A stretch of 55,323 bases of DNA from DATKZH01 sp964475955 (GTDB taxonomy: Bacteria > Planctomycetota > Planctomycetia > Pirellulales > Thermoguttaceae): the NCBI GenBank assembly GCA_964475955.1, contig CAYYZY010000028.1:1-55323 (forward strand). The letters run 5' to 3'. The stretch's first letter is position 1, and every line of letters starts with the position of its first letter. The notes under the pieces were generated by a model, which saw only the letters and a program-made list of their open reading frames with translations, did no database searches and was not told where the DNA came from. The translations under genes were made by a program, and so were the position numbers. Shown here in pieces: positions 17,409-25,680 of the stretch.

Positions 17409-18455
17409 TTACGCGTCTGGGCTGTCCTTGGAATCGACAGATGAGGCGCCGTCGGAGGCTTCCGCCTCGGGCTCGTCGGTCTCCGCCGCCTGGGGTTCGT
17501 CGGACCCGTCTGCCTGCGAGTCGTCGGAATCCGCCGGCTGCGAGTCGTCGGCTTCGGCCGCCTGGGGTTCGACCGACTCCCATCCGGGGGTCGAGCACAT
17601 GGCCTGGACCTCGTCGGGGTCGAGCGCCGAACTGAGGAACAGGACCGAGCCGTCGCAGAGCAGGGCGTTGGCGCCGTCGAGATGGCCCGATTGGATGCCG
17701 CCATCGACGGGATCGTCGACCAGGAAGCGGATCTGGTCGGCCTCGAGGTCGCGGGGCTCCGTCCACTCGATCCCGCAGCCGGCCGATTCGACGACGAGGA
17801 TCGTCTCGTACGCGGGCGCAGTGATCTGGTCGGCACGCGTTGTGCCGGGGCCGTCGGAGATCGCCTCGGGGCCGACGACCATCGCGTAACTCGTCTGGGA
17901 GACGGCGGCGCTCTCGTCGCTCGGGCAGCGGTACACGGGCGGCATGCGGCCCCGCAGCGCCAGATTGTGGGGGCTGTCCCAGGGTTGCTGCACGTCGTAC
18001 TCCTCGTGGATCGCCTGGGCACCGGCGCCGAGGTACGGCAATAGAAGCACGCGCCAACTGTGCACGGGCCGCCCTTTCTCGTCGGCCACGTAGGCGGACG
18101 GGAAGCAGCCGTAGTCGTCGTGGTAGGAGTGCATCGCCAGGCCGATCTGCCGGAGGTTGTTTTGGCAGGCTGCGCGGCGGGCCGCCTCGCGCCCGGAGGG
18201 CATCGCCACGTCGGTCCTGACAACGAACACCCCGAGGCACGCGGCAAACATGAGCAGCAACAGGACCACCACGACCACGAGGACCACGATCGGTGCGGCC
18301 GAGCGCTTCCTCGGCGGGGCGTAGTTGGGCGCTTCGGCAAGCGGCGGCACGGTCACCGTCCGACCACATTCGGCACACGGTCCGCTCTGGCCGGCATATT
18401 CTTCCAGCACTTCCGTTCGGAGTCCGCAGTGGGGACACGTGAATGGAATGGGCAT
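17409..18455 (-). CDS. DUF1559 protein with N-terminal zinc ribbon and acidic tail
   Basis: This 348-residue protein has a CxxC…CxxC zinc ribbon (Cys7, Cys10, Cys27, Cys30), a membrane helix at about 54-78 and a DUF1559 domain. The last includes the pilin-like AARRAACQNNLRQIGLAMHSY, HSWRVLLLPYLG and the closing H-x-DG signature region ALLCDGSVLFLSS. The C-terminal 55 residues are a Ser/Asp/Glu-rich repeat tail (units like SQPADSDD) seen in no neighbour. Most DUF1559 proteins begin with a prepilin cleavage motif; here a zinc ribbon and plain helix replace it. ATG follows GAGGAG. It is 51 bp downstream of a close paralogue, so the pair arose by tandem duplication. Function is unknown. Confidence 0.88.
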   Translation of the reverse strand: MPIPFTCPHCGLRTEVLEEYAGQSGPCAECGRTVTVPPLAEAPNYAPPRKRSAAPIVVLVVVVVLLLLMFAACLGVFVVRTDVAMPSGREAARRAACQNNLRQIGLAMHSYHDDYGCFPSAYVADEKGRPVHSWRVLLLPYLGAGAQAIHEEYDVQQPWDSPHNLALRGRMPPVYRCPSDESAAVSQTSYAMVVGPEAISDGPGTTRADQITAPAYETILVVESAGCGIEWTEPRDLEADQIRFLVDDPVDGGIQSGHLDGANALLCDGSVLFLSSALDPDEVQAMCSTPGWESVEPQAAEADDSQPADSDDSQADGSDEPQAAETDEPEAEASDGASSVDSKDSPDA

Positions 18456-18506
18456 GGCACAGGCTCCTCTGCCGTCGTATGGGAAGACGATCGCCTCGGC
18501 CTCGGT

Positions 18507-19388
18507 TCAGAAGCTCCCGACCGGGTTCCCGTCGTCAATGGTGATCAGCCGCTCGAGCGTCTGCGGGTCGATCGTCTCGGAGAGGAAGCGGACCGAGCCG
18601 TCGCAGAAGGCGACGTTCATGCCCCCGGGATGCTTGCTCCCCATTCCCTGGCCGCTCGGCGCGTTGATCTGGAGGGCGATCTGTTCGAGATCGAGGTCCC
18701 GCGGTTCCGACCAGTTGATCCCTGCCCCGGTCACCTCGACCAGCATGATCGTGTTCGAGGTGCCGTCGGTAATGTCCTGTAGGGAAGTGGGCTCCGTGCC
18801 GTCGTAGAGCGTCCCCGGGCCGACGACCATCACGTAGCTCGTCTCCGGGCCGGTGGCCGAGGGGTCGCTCGGACACTGATACGCCGGAATGACCGTTTGT
18901 GCGAGGCTCAAATTGGCCGGGCTGTCCCACGGCTGATCGAAGTCGTACAGTTCGTACAAGGCCTGCTGCTCGATGAAGGGCAAGATCAGCACGCGCCAAC
19001 TGTGCATCGGATTGCCGTTTTCGTCGGCAAGGTAGGCGGGCGGGAAGCAACGGTACGTGTCGTGGTAGTTGTGCATCGCCAACGCGAGTTGCTTGAGGTT
19101 GTTCGAGCATTGCGATCGCCGGGCGGCCTCGCGCGCGGCCTGGACGGCCGGCAGCAACAGCGCGATCGGGATTCCCGAACAGAGCAGAACCGCGCCAAGC
19201 ACGAGCACCACGATGAGGACGACCGGCATGGGCCGCTTGGCGGGCTGGGGGGTGTAGGGGGTCGGCCGTGTGGGCGTGGGGACGGTGACCGTCTTGCCAC
19301 ACCCGGCACAGGGCCCGGTCTGGCCGGCGTACTCGTCGGCAACGTTGGTTTGCAGACCGCAGTGAGGGCAGGTGAACGGGATCGGCAT
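18507..19388 (-). CDS. DUF1559 protein with N-terminal zinc ribbon (paralogue)
   Basis: This 293-residue protein is co-linear with the next gene downstream: zinc ribbon (Cys7, Cys10, Cys27, Cys30), Pro/Thr linker, membrane helix at about 53-79, then LLPAVQAAREAARRSQCSNN, the canonical DUF1559 entry. It continues with RCFPPAYLADENG, HSWRVLILPFIEQQALYE and MNVAFCDGSVRFLSETIDP. It ends LITIDDGNPVGSF and has no acidic tail. The open frame begins at 19463, but the start shared with its paralogue (MPIPFTC) and AGGAGCG upstream support ATG 19388. This copy is closer to the standard DUF1559 consensus. It lies between the paralogue and a 24-codon remnant of a third copy. Confidence 0.9.
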   Translation of the reverse strand: MPIPFTCPHCGLQTNVADEYAGQTGPCAGCGKTVTVPTPTRPTPYTPQPAKRPMPVVLIVVLVLGAVLLCSGIPIALLLPAVQAAREAARRSQCSNNLKQLALAMHNYHDTYRCFPPAYLADENGNPMHSWRVLILPFIEQQALYELYDFDQPWDSPANLSLAQTVIPAYQCPSDPSATGPETSYVMVVGPGTLYDGTEPTSLQDITDGTSNTIMLVEVTGAGINWSEPRDLDLEQIALQINAPSGQGMGSKHPGGMNVAFCDGSVRFLSETIDPQTLERLITIDDGNPVGSF

Positions 19389-19481
19389 GACGGGGCGCTC
19401 CTGGACGAAGGTTTGCGTGACGGCGTCATCCACGCATGGCGATTTCGACGGCGTGCGCCGCATGGCAAGGGAAAGCTCGTT

Positions 19482-19556
19482 TCAGAAGGAGTTGACCGGC
19501 TCTCCGCCGGCCTTGGTGATCAGGGCCCTGAGGACTTCGGCGAACGGAATCGGCAT
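19482..19556 (-). pseudogene. 24-codon remnant of a third DUF1559 gene
   Basis: The ORF has a proper ribosome binding site (AAGGGAG, 8 bases upstream of the ATG) and encodes 24 residues. The first five (MPIPF) equal the start of both DUF1559 paralogues. The rest (AEVLRALITKAGGEPVNSF) equals a DUF1559 C-terminus, compare LERLITIDDGNPVGSF in the adjacent gene. The simplest reading is a gene that lost everything between its first codons and its last 18, in frame. It may still be translated as a small peptide. Confidence 0.7.
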
Positions 19557-19802
19557 GTCAGCAACTCCCTTCGAGGCATGAAGGCAAGCCCGTTCGGCGG
19601 GTGATTCGGACCGTCTCGGCAACTTGCAGGCGGGGAAGCCGGTTCCCCCCCGTTGGGGCGGTTTGCCGCGCGGGGATACGGCGGCGCCACCGTCGTGTGG
19701 TTCGCCGTGAGGGCTCGGATCTTGGGCCGCGATGCCCCCTCGTCGATCACCTCGCTGCTCCGCTCCCACCGGGGCCGACGCAATCGTTCTCTCTCCACGG
19801 GC

Positions 19803-19831
19803 AGACTAGGCGAGCCCCCCAACGCTGTCAA
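19803..19831 (-). promoter_or_regulatory. Candidate promoter for the DUF1559 group
   Basis: On the minus strand TTGACA (19831-19826) is followed after exactly 17 bases by TAGTCT (19808-19803). The -35 is perfect; the -10 keeps the TA…T frame. It would transcribe the remnant and both DUF1559 genes with a leader of about 240 nt. Confidence 0.45.
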
Positions 19832-20248
19832 CGAACCGGCCGGCCTCCTATCGGACCGGTCCCTCCGCGCGCAGCCCGCGACGGGTCGTCGCGCGACGCT
19901 TCCCCAATGTATTTCGCTCGCCGGGCGAGAATCTGTCGACGCCCGGCGACCGACGAGGCCGAGATTCCCGATTCCCGAGCCCCGCGGTGCCGAGGGAAGA
20001 AGCCATGGCAGCCCCCAGCGCGGGATCCTCCCGGCAGGGGCAATCGTCCGCGCGGACCGAGAGATTGCGGGATGGGTCGCCGACGGACCGGCGCACGGCG
20101 CCCGACGAACCGGAAGTCCCTTCCACCCGAGCGGGAGTACCGGCTTGTTGGGGGGCTCGCTGCTGGACTCGAATCTGCCCGACGTGCATAATTATGGTTG
20201 GAGGGCCAGTGCCTGTCGGGGCGACTTTCCGAGCACGAGTGAGACGAC
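19832..20248. other. Intergenic region between divergent genes, no gene seen
   Basis: Together with 19557-19802 this forms a 692-bp gap between the minus-strand DUF1559 group and the plus-strand SHOCT-like gene. Apart from the candidate promoter at 19803-19831 I find no supported gene; the open frames here are GC-rich and low in complexity. Confidence 0.5.
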
Positions 20249-20515
20249 GTGGACTTCCGGATTTTCGAGGACCCGATTGCCGAGCTTATCGCATGGGGTG
20301 CGATCGGCGCCATGGTGATCGCCATCGGGGCGTACGCGATTTCCAAACTACGCGCCGAGCCGGCACAAAAGGAACTCGATTCGAGCCAAATGATGTCAAA
20401 ATTCCGTGATCTGCACTCGCAGGGTGAGCTAACGGACGCAGAATTCCGAACAATTAAAACTACGTTGGGGGCGCGCCTCCAAGACGAGATAAAGGATAAC
20501 GGCGAAACGGGTTAG
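20249..20515 (+). CDS. Small single-pass membrane protein with SHOCT-like tail
   Basis: This 88-residue protein starts at GTG 20249. It has one hydrophobic segment at about 11-31 and then a soluble tail. The sequence MMSKFRDLHSQGELTDAEF with a following TIKTTL resembles the SHOCT short C-terminal domain, in which a pattern of L…G.LT..EF..K…L forms two helices. SHOCT domains usually tether or oligomerise proteins. GC is lower than in clpX downstream, from which it is separated by 275 bp with no convincing ORF. I cannot assign a function. Confidence 0.7.
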   Translation: MDFRIFEDPIAELIAWGAIGAMVIAIGAYAISKLRAEPAQKELDSSQMMSKFRDLHSQGELTDAEFRTIKTTLGARLQDEIKDNGETG

Positions 20516-20790
20516 GACGAAGGTCGGAACCCCCCCGCTGGCTTCGGCTCGCCGGGTGTTGACGATTCGGCCGATCTTGCCCTGTTCGGTTGGGCAAACA
20601 CCCGTCGCGCGGCGCCCGTAACGAGTACATCGCCACCCGAGCTCGAAGCCACCGATGGACAAGGACGCCCTGACGGCCGAACGCGTGGAAGCAACCTCGG
20701 CCCCATCGAGCGACAACTTCGACGAGACCCCGCGCTCGCCCCGGCCGACAAGGCCGTGAAGCGGGCGCCTGCGCGCCGAAAGGAACTGGC

Positions 20791-22074
20791 ATGCCCTCAG
20801 GACGAGATTTCAACTCCGGACGACGCGGCGGCACCACCAAGAGAAACGCTTTCTGCTCCTTCTGTCGCAAGAGTTACCGCGACGTCGGCCCCTTGGTGGA
20901 AGGCCCCGGCGACGTCTACATCTGCGGCGAGTGCATCGACCTCTGCCAGTCGATCCTCGAACAGGAGCGGCGCCGTCGCGGCACCAGCAAACGGCCCTTC
21001 TCCAAAATCCCCACCCCCCGCGAAATCGTCGAGCGGCTCGACGATTACGTCATCGGCCAGGAACACGCCAAGCGGATCCTCGCCGTCGCCGTGCACAGCC
21101 ACTACAAGCGGCTGATGTACATGAGCGAGCCCTCCGACGTCGTCATCGACAAGTCGAACATCCTGCTGATCGGCCCCACCGGGTCGGGCAAGACGCTCCT
21201 GGCCCAAACCCTGGCCAAGATCCTCGACGTCCCCTTCGCCATCGGCGACGCCACCACGCTCACCGAGGCGGGCTACGTGGGCGAGGACGTCGAAAACCTG
21301 CTCCTCAAGCTCCTTCACGCCGCCGACTTCGACATCGAGGCCGCCCAACGCGGCATCCTCTACATCGACGAGATCGACAAGATCGGCAAGACCACCCAGA
21401 ACGTCTCCATCACGCGCGACGTCTCCGGCGAAGGCGTGCAGCAGGCGCTGTTGAAGATGCTCGAAGGCACCCTGGCCAACGTCCCCCCGCAGGGCGGACG
21501 CAAGCATCCTGAACAGCAGTACATCCAGATGGACACCTCGAACATCCTCTTCATCTGCGGCGGCACGTTCGTCGGGTTGGACCACATCATCGGAAAACGG
21601 CTGGGAAAACGCACCATCGGTTTCGGCCAGCAGGCCGACCGGAGGCCCGACATGGAACTGGCCGAACTGCTTCCCCAGGTCACCAGCGACGATGTGCTCC
21701 AGTTCGGGCTGATCCCGGAGCTGGTCGGCCGGCTGCCGGTCCTCTCTTCGCTCACCCCGCTCGACGTCGACTCGCTGGTGCGCGTACTCTGCGAGCCCAA
21801 GAACGCCCTGGTCAAGCAGTACCGCGAGCTGTTCGCCATGGAAGAGGCCGAGCTGGAGTTCACGCCCGAGGCCCTCCGCGCGATCGCCGAGCGGGCCCAC
21901 GAGAAGGACACCGGCGCCCGGGGCTTGCGATCCGTGGTCGAAGACGTGATGCTCGACCTCATGTTCGAGCTTCCCGAGCAGGAGCGCGGCGCCAGCTACG
22001 TGATCAACGACGAGGTCGTCTACGGCCGCGAGCGCCTGTTCCCCATGCCGGAGCCGAAGCACAAGAGCGCGTGA
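20791..22074 (+). CDS. clpX: ATP-dependent Clp protease ATP-binding subunit ClpX
   Basis: This 427-residue AAA+ unfoldase delivers substrates to the ClpP protease. The N-terminal zinc-binding domain has Cys22, Cys25, Cys45 and Cys48 (FCSFC…YICGEC). Walker A is GPTGSGKT (128-135), followed by GDATTLTEAGYVGEDVENLL; Walker B is ILYIDEID (189-196). The pore/sensor regions SGEGVQQALLKMLEGT and GRLPVLSSLTPLD are intact, and the ClpP-docking loop tripeptide is present in KRTIGFGQ. ATG follows AAAGGA. clpP is not in the window, so clpX stands apart from its usual partner here. Full length and confidently assigned. Confidence 0.97.
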   Translation: MPSGRDFNSGRRGGTTKRNAFCSFCRKSYRDVGPLVEGPGDVYICGECIDLCQSILEQERRRRGTSKRPFSKIPTPREIVERLDDYVIGQEHAKRILAVAVHSHYKRLMYMSEPSDVVIDKSNILLIGPTGSGKTLLAQTLAKILDVPFAIGDATTLTEAGYVGEDVENLLLKLLHAADFDIEAAQRGILYIDEIDKIGKTTQNVSITRDVSGEGVQQALLKMLEGTLANVPPQGGRKHPEQQYIQMDTSNILFICGGTFVGLDHIIGKRLGKRTIGFGQQADRRPDMELAELLPQVTSDDVLQFGLIPELVGRLPVLSSLTPLDVDSLVRVLCEPKNALVKQYRELFAMEEAELEFTPEALRAIAERAHEKDTGARGLRSVVEDVMLDLMFELPEQERGASYVINDEVVYGRERLFPMPEPKHKSA

Positions 22075-22084
22075 GGCACGGTCG

Positions 22085-22324
22085 GTGGGCGATCATCCGA
22101 ACAAGCATGTCCGCGATGCGATCGCGTATGCGCTCCAGCACGGTTAGAGCGTGCAACAGTCGGGGCCGAGGGCACACACCTGGGGGTTGCTGTTCTGTCC
22201 CGAGCGCGATCGCACGGGCTGCCGGCGCGCCGTCTATTCGACCTCGCGGAGTCCGGAAGACCATGCCCGCGACATACGCCGCGCCGTCGATCGGTGCCCC
22301 CACCAAGCACAGCCCGACCGGTAA
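22085..22324 (+). pseudogene. Small conserved gene with one in-frame stop (first member of a two-gene cassette)
   Basis: Read from GTG 22085 to TAA 22322-22324, this frame would encode 79 residues but has a TAG at codon 21 (22145-22147). Upstream is HPNKHVRDAIAYALQHG. Downstream the same frame continues with SGPRAHTWGLLFCPERD, then VYSTSRSPEDHARDIRRAVD, a pattern I recall from small proteins in planctomycetes and cyanobacteria with fixed Arg, His, Trp and Cys. TGG to TAG would explain the stop, since Trp fits after HG. No other damage is visible, so the lesion is recent, a read error, or a tolerated stop. Ten bases separate it from clpX and 15 from the next gene, suggesting co-transcription. 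Confidence 0.6.
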
Positions 22325-22339
22325 CAAGGCTTGCCTGCC

Positions 22340-22594
22340 ATGAACAAGTACGATTTCACCGTGATACTGTCCAGCCCGCCGGAGTTGACCGAGGCGATCT
22401 CCGACGCCCTGTTCGAAGCGGGCTGCGACGACGGGACGCCCGGGATGGCGGGGGGCGTGGTTTTGATCGACTTCCACCGTCGAGCGAACTCGCTGGAAGA
22501 AGCCATCCGATCGGCGATGGCCAACGTCAAGTCGGCCGGCTGCGAGGTGGAACGCGTCGAGATCCAAGCCGAAGCGATGACGCCGCAGCCGTAG
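22340..22594 (+). CDS. Small conserved protein, second member of the cassette
   Basis: This 84-residue acidic protein has the pattern YDFTVILSSPPELTEAISDA, then LFEAGCDDGTPG, VVLIDFHRRANSLEEAIRSA and a C-terminal amphipathic strand. An alternative TTG start lies nine bases upstream; I choose the ATG because the family begins M-(N)-Y-F. It looks like a compact alpha/beta protein. In my recollection it is found next to the protein whose broken form precedes it here, which suggests a toxin-antitoxin-like or two-component small module. That is inference, and no activity is visible in the sequence. Transcription may come from clpX. Confidence 0.65.
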   Translation: MNKYDFTVILSSPPELTEAISDALFEAGCDDGTPGMAGGVVLIDFHRRANSLEEAIRSAMANVKSAGCEVERVEIQAEAMTPQP

Positions 22595-22609
22595 GGCGCC
22601 GGCCCGATC

Positions 22610-24707
22610 TCACCGCTCCGGGATCTTGCTCCTCCAGTCCACGGGTTGGTCGTCGGCCTTTTCGATCAGCGCTCGGAGGACGGCGGGCGGAAAGCACTTG
22701 TAGGTATCGTGGAAGTTGTTCATCGCCAGGGCGATCTGCTTGAGGTTGTTCCTGGCCTCGGTCTCCTGCGACGCCCGTTGGAAGGACATAAGGAGCCCGA
22801 TCCGCGCGAGCAACCCGAGTTCGCCTGACGCTTCACCCCGCACGACGCTGCCCTCGCGCCGGATCGTTGTGCTGCTGGTGAAATCCTCTGCCGCGCGTGT
22901 CGCCGCAATCTCAGCCGGCTCGCTCTTCGGCCGCTCGTCGAGCCTGGCGCGGCGCTGCGTCACCGAGTTCCGCACAAGCACCAGAAGCGCCCTCAGCGTC
23001 TCCTCCACCCGTACGGCCCCTTCCTCGTCGTCGCACGTCGCCACCACGCGGATTCGCATTTGGTCGTCCAGGCGCAAACCCAGCATCGCCCGCGACACGT
23101 TCTCGCATAGGGGCCCAAAAGGCCCCGCGGAGCCCGCCGCCTCGACCTGCTCGAACCAGGCCGTTGTCACCGACTCGTCTGCCGCCAGCACCACGTGGTC
23201 GTTCCGGAAGGCTCGCCAGCCTTCCTCTCCGCCGAGGATTGACGGCACCGGTCCCCCTCGACTGCGAATCACGCGCTCGACGTCGGACTCGCTGCCGACG
23301 ACGATCGTTCGCTCATCGGGTTGGAAGGCGGCCCCGTCCTCCTTGCGAGCAAGTCGGTAGGTGACTCCCTCGTATTCCTTCTCCTCGGCCGTCGCGTCTC
23401 GCGACATCTTCGCCATCAACTCCCCGGCCTTGGCCCGCTCCGTGAACCGCATCATCACGAGCGGCGTCTGGGTAGGCATCCCGGGCTCGCCCTTGGCGGG
23501 ATCAGGCTTGTGAAGCCACATGGCCACGATCTGCTCGAAGTCGGTGGCCGTACCTTCGCGGGACGGCGCGAACTGCTCGTCGACGAACGTCCTGAACTCC
23601 TCCAGCTCCGGGCGACCGAAGATGGCCGCCGGCCGAAGCGCCGCGATCGGTGGTCAGGTACTGGCGCTGTCCCCCCATCACGCCGGCCGCCGCCGCGTCG
23701 GCCGCCAACTCCTGTCCAGCCGAAGCCGGTGTACGAGCCAATGCACCAGCGGGTGGTAGAAGTGCAGCGCGAGGCCGAGCTGCCCGCATAAGACTCCGAG
23801 GAAATGGCCGTCGCGCACGTGTGCGATTTCGTGGGCCAGCACGGCCCGGCGCTGGTCGTCGGTCCAGCGCCGCCAGTCCGCCGGCAGGATCACGACCGGC
23901 CGACGCCAGCCGACCGCGGCCGCGGTCACCAACGTGTCCGACTCGCGCAGCTCGACCGGCCGGCGGCACGCAAGCTCCGCCCGAAGCACGTCGACCAGCT
24001 CCCGCAGCGCCGCCTCCGCGATCGGCCGACTGCGCGAGCGGTACACCCTCACGCTCACCAGTCCCGCCACAAGCCACGCGGCCCCGAGCCCGGCCACGAC
24101 GGCGAACACGATGCCCACGACCGCCGGCCATCGCCGCGGTGTCGCCTCGGGCCGGGCGGGCCGGAGATCCATCGCATCGCGAAGCGCCGCCAGGAACAAC
24201 GCCCCGAACGAAGGGCCCTCTGCGATTGCCTCTTCTCCCGGCCCCGCCGCGGTCGAGGAAGCGACGTCGGAGGGCGTCGCGTCGGCGACACCGGCGTCCT
24301 CCGTCGGCCCGGCGCGCCCCGACGCCGCCTCGGCCGTCTCCCCGGTTCGACCAGCAAGCGACCACCGCGGCCAGGGGCTCAGCGCCATCGCCGAAAGCGC
24401 GAGGATGCCGGCCAGGGCGGCCACGGTCACCGTCGTGCCCGAGGCCGGCTGCCATCGGCGGCAAACCAGGTAGACCGCCCCGGCCAGCAGCCCGAAGAGT
24501 ATCCGTCCATTTTGACCCGGAATCTTACCTAGGTTGACGAGTCAAGAGCAGTTTTCGCGTGACCTTGCGTTTGCTGCGCAAGTGAGGCAAGAAGAAACTG
24601 GGGTTGACTCGACGGTTTTGGCCCGTTTTCTCAGCAAAATGGACAGATACCCCGAAGAGCGTCACCTGCACTGCACACCACACCAGGGCGATTCCCAGGG
24701 CGTTCAT
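22610..24707 (-). pseudogene. M56/BlaR1-type sensor peptidase gene, split by a 152-bp mobile element and carrying two short indels
   Basis: Segments in order: start ATG 24707 (overlapping the repressor stop as ATGA) with the first helix ending QVTLFG; mobile element 24499-24650; then membrane helices; then the M56 zinc motif HEIAHVRDG and FYHPLVHWLVHRLRL. Removing the element plus one 8-bp duplicate joins CTCTTCGGG to CTGCTGGCC and restores the frame (VTLFGLLAGAVYL). A missing base near 23714 and an extra base at about 23648 shift 22 codons (ELAADAAAAGVMGGQRQYL is in another frame), then the frame returns. The C-terminal part has a second soluble domain and a truncated DUF1559-like tail (NNLKQIALAMNNFHDTYKC). 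Intact, it would be a membrane peptidase that inactivates the BlaI repressor. Confidence 0.85.
24499..24650. mobile_element. 152-bp MITE-like element, copy 1 (in the M56 gene)
   Basis: Terminal inverted repeats GTATCCGTCCATTTTG and CAAAATGGACAGATAC differ at one position of 16. The flanks CCCGAAGA (24491-24498 and 24651-24658) form a perfect 8-bp target duplication. Internal dyads include TTGACGAGTCAA and CTTGCG/CGCAAG. There is no transposase. It differs from copy 2 at only one base (24602). Confidence 0.93.
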
Positions 24708-25087
24708 CGCTTCTTCTCCCGGAGGATCGATTCCAGCAGGGCCCGCTCTTGGGCGGTCAGCTTCCGCTCGTCGAACAGTCGCAGCAGCAACTGCTCGCGC
24801 GACCCGTGGAAGACCCGGTCCACCAGGTCGCCCACCAGGGTGCGCGAGACCTCTTCGAACGACCGCGCCGGTCGGTACTGATACGGCCGCGCCTCGTTGG
24901 TTTGCTCGAGGAACCCCTTTTCGGCGAGGATGCGGGTAAGCGTGGCGACCGTGGTGTAGGCCAGGTCGCGGCCGGCGTCGGCCAGGTGGTCGCGCACGTC
25001 GGCGACGGTGGACTCGCCGCGGCGCCAGAAGACGTGCATCACCTCCAGCTCCCGCTCGGTCAGTTCCCTTGCCCGGGGTCGTGCCAT
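24704..25087 (-). CDS. BlaI/MecI/CopY-family transcriptional repressor
   Basis: This 127-residue winged-helix regulator matches the BlaI/MecI family at full length. LTERELEVMHVFWRRGESTV leads into the helix-turn-helix VADVRDHLADAGRDLAYTTV, with TLTRILAEKGFLEQ as recognition helix and wing. The C-terminal half (LVGDLVDRVFHGSREQLL, then LLESILREKK) is the dimerisation region. Such repressors are normally cleaved or released when the partner M56 membrane peptidase senses a signal. Here the partner gene starts inside the repressor stop codon (ATGA overlap), so the two were translationally coupled, but the partner is broken by a mobile element. A strong AAAGGAGG precedes the start. TTGACG at 25173-25168 could be its -35. 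Confidence 0.92.
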   Translation of the reverse strand: MARPRARELTERELEVMHVFWRRGESTVADVRDHLADAGRDLAYTTVATLTRILAEKGFLEQTNEARPYQYRPARSFEEVSRTLVGDLVDRVFHGSREQLLLRLFDERKLTAQERALLESILREKKR

Positions 25088-25680
25088 GTGCAGAGCCTCC
25101 TTTCGCGGTCGGCCGGCGGACGTTTGGTTTGCTAGATTTGGTTTTGTAGTAGCGAGTTTCGGGCGGGCGTCAACGGGTGATTTCTAAAAAACCAAAAAAG
25201 GCGGACGGTTGGCCGATGGAACGCCGGAGCTCACAAGGGGCAGGCGTGGACGGCGAGCGAGGGGCAGGGCAAGGAGGCGCAGTTCAGCGGTCCGCGTGGA
25301 GACGGATCGGCTTCAGCCGCCGGCCTTGGCGGGCGGGGCACGAGCCTGTCCGTGCCAAGACAAGCCGGCTTCAGCCGGGCTTCGCCCCCGGTCTTCAGAC
25401 GTCGAGTGTCGGCTGGAACCTCTTTGTCGAGAAGCCGGCTTGAGTCACCAAGCCGCTTCGTCTCCACCAACTCAAGCTAGATCGCCGTGCGCGATTTGGC
25501 CACACCCACTCTAGGGAACGCCCTCCGCGGCGCTTGCGCGTTGTCCACAGGCCCGGAACGGTAGGGGGGGCCGTTCCCTACAGTCGCATCCCGCGCGCCG
25601 GGGAATCGCGCACGGTCATTTGGGCTCAGGGACGTGCCGCCCCCAGCCGAAACATCGGCAGCTTGTTCTGACGCAGCGCC
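25088..25680. repeat. Non-coding region with repressor promoter area and repeat remnants
   Basis: This 593-bp gap holds no gene I can support. Near 25145-25173 on the minus strand is TTGACG followed by CTACTACAAAAC, which may be the autoregulated promoter and a BlaI half-site. From about 25300 to 25445 runs a repeat-like stretch with GGCTTCAGCCG and AAGCCGGCTTCAGCCGGGC. At 25513-25580 lies a block resembling the hairpin at 13932, ending with the stem GGAACGG/CCGTTCC (25555-25577). Confidence 0.6.

Noticed and set aside
15574..18438. 954-codon minus-strand frame spanning the scaffold gap and two genes
   Set aside because: It is the out-of-frame reading of the beta-sandwich and DUF1559 genes; Arg/Pro/Gly-rich and without domain matches.
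20516..20790. Possible small gene between the SHOCT-like gene and clpX
   Set aside because: Short frames exist (for example from ATG at about 20655) but none has a ribosome binding site, a plausible composition or a family pattern.
24534..24881. Possible small gene inside the mobile element (plus strand, also at 49234)
   Set aside because: The shared 40-codon start lies wholly in the 152-bp element and then runs into unrelated flanking DNA in each copy, so the coding potential is accidental.
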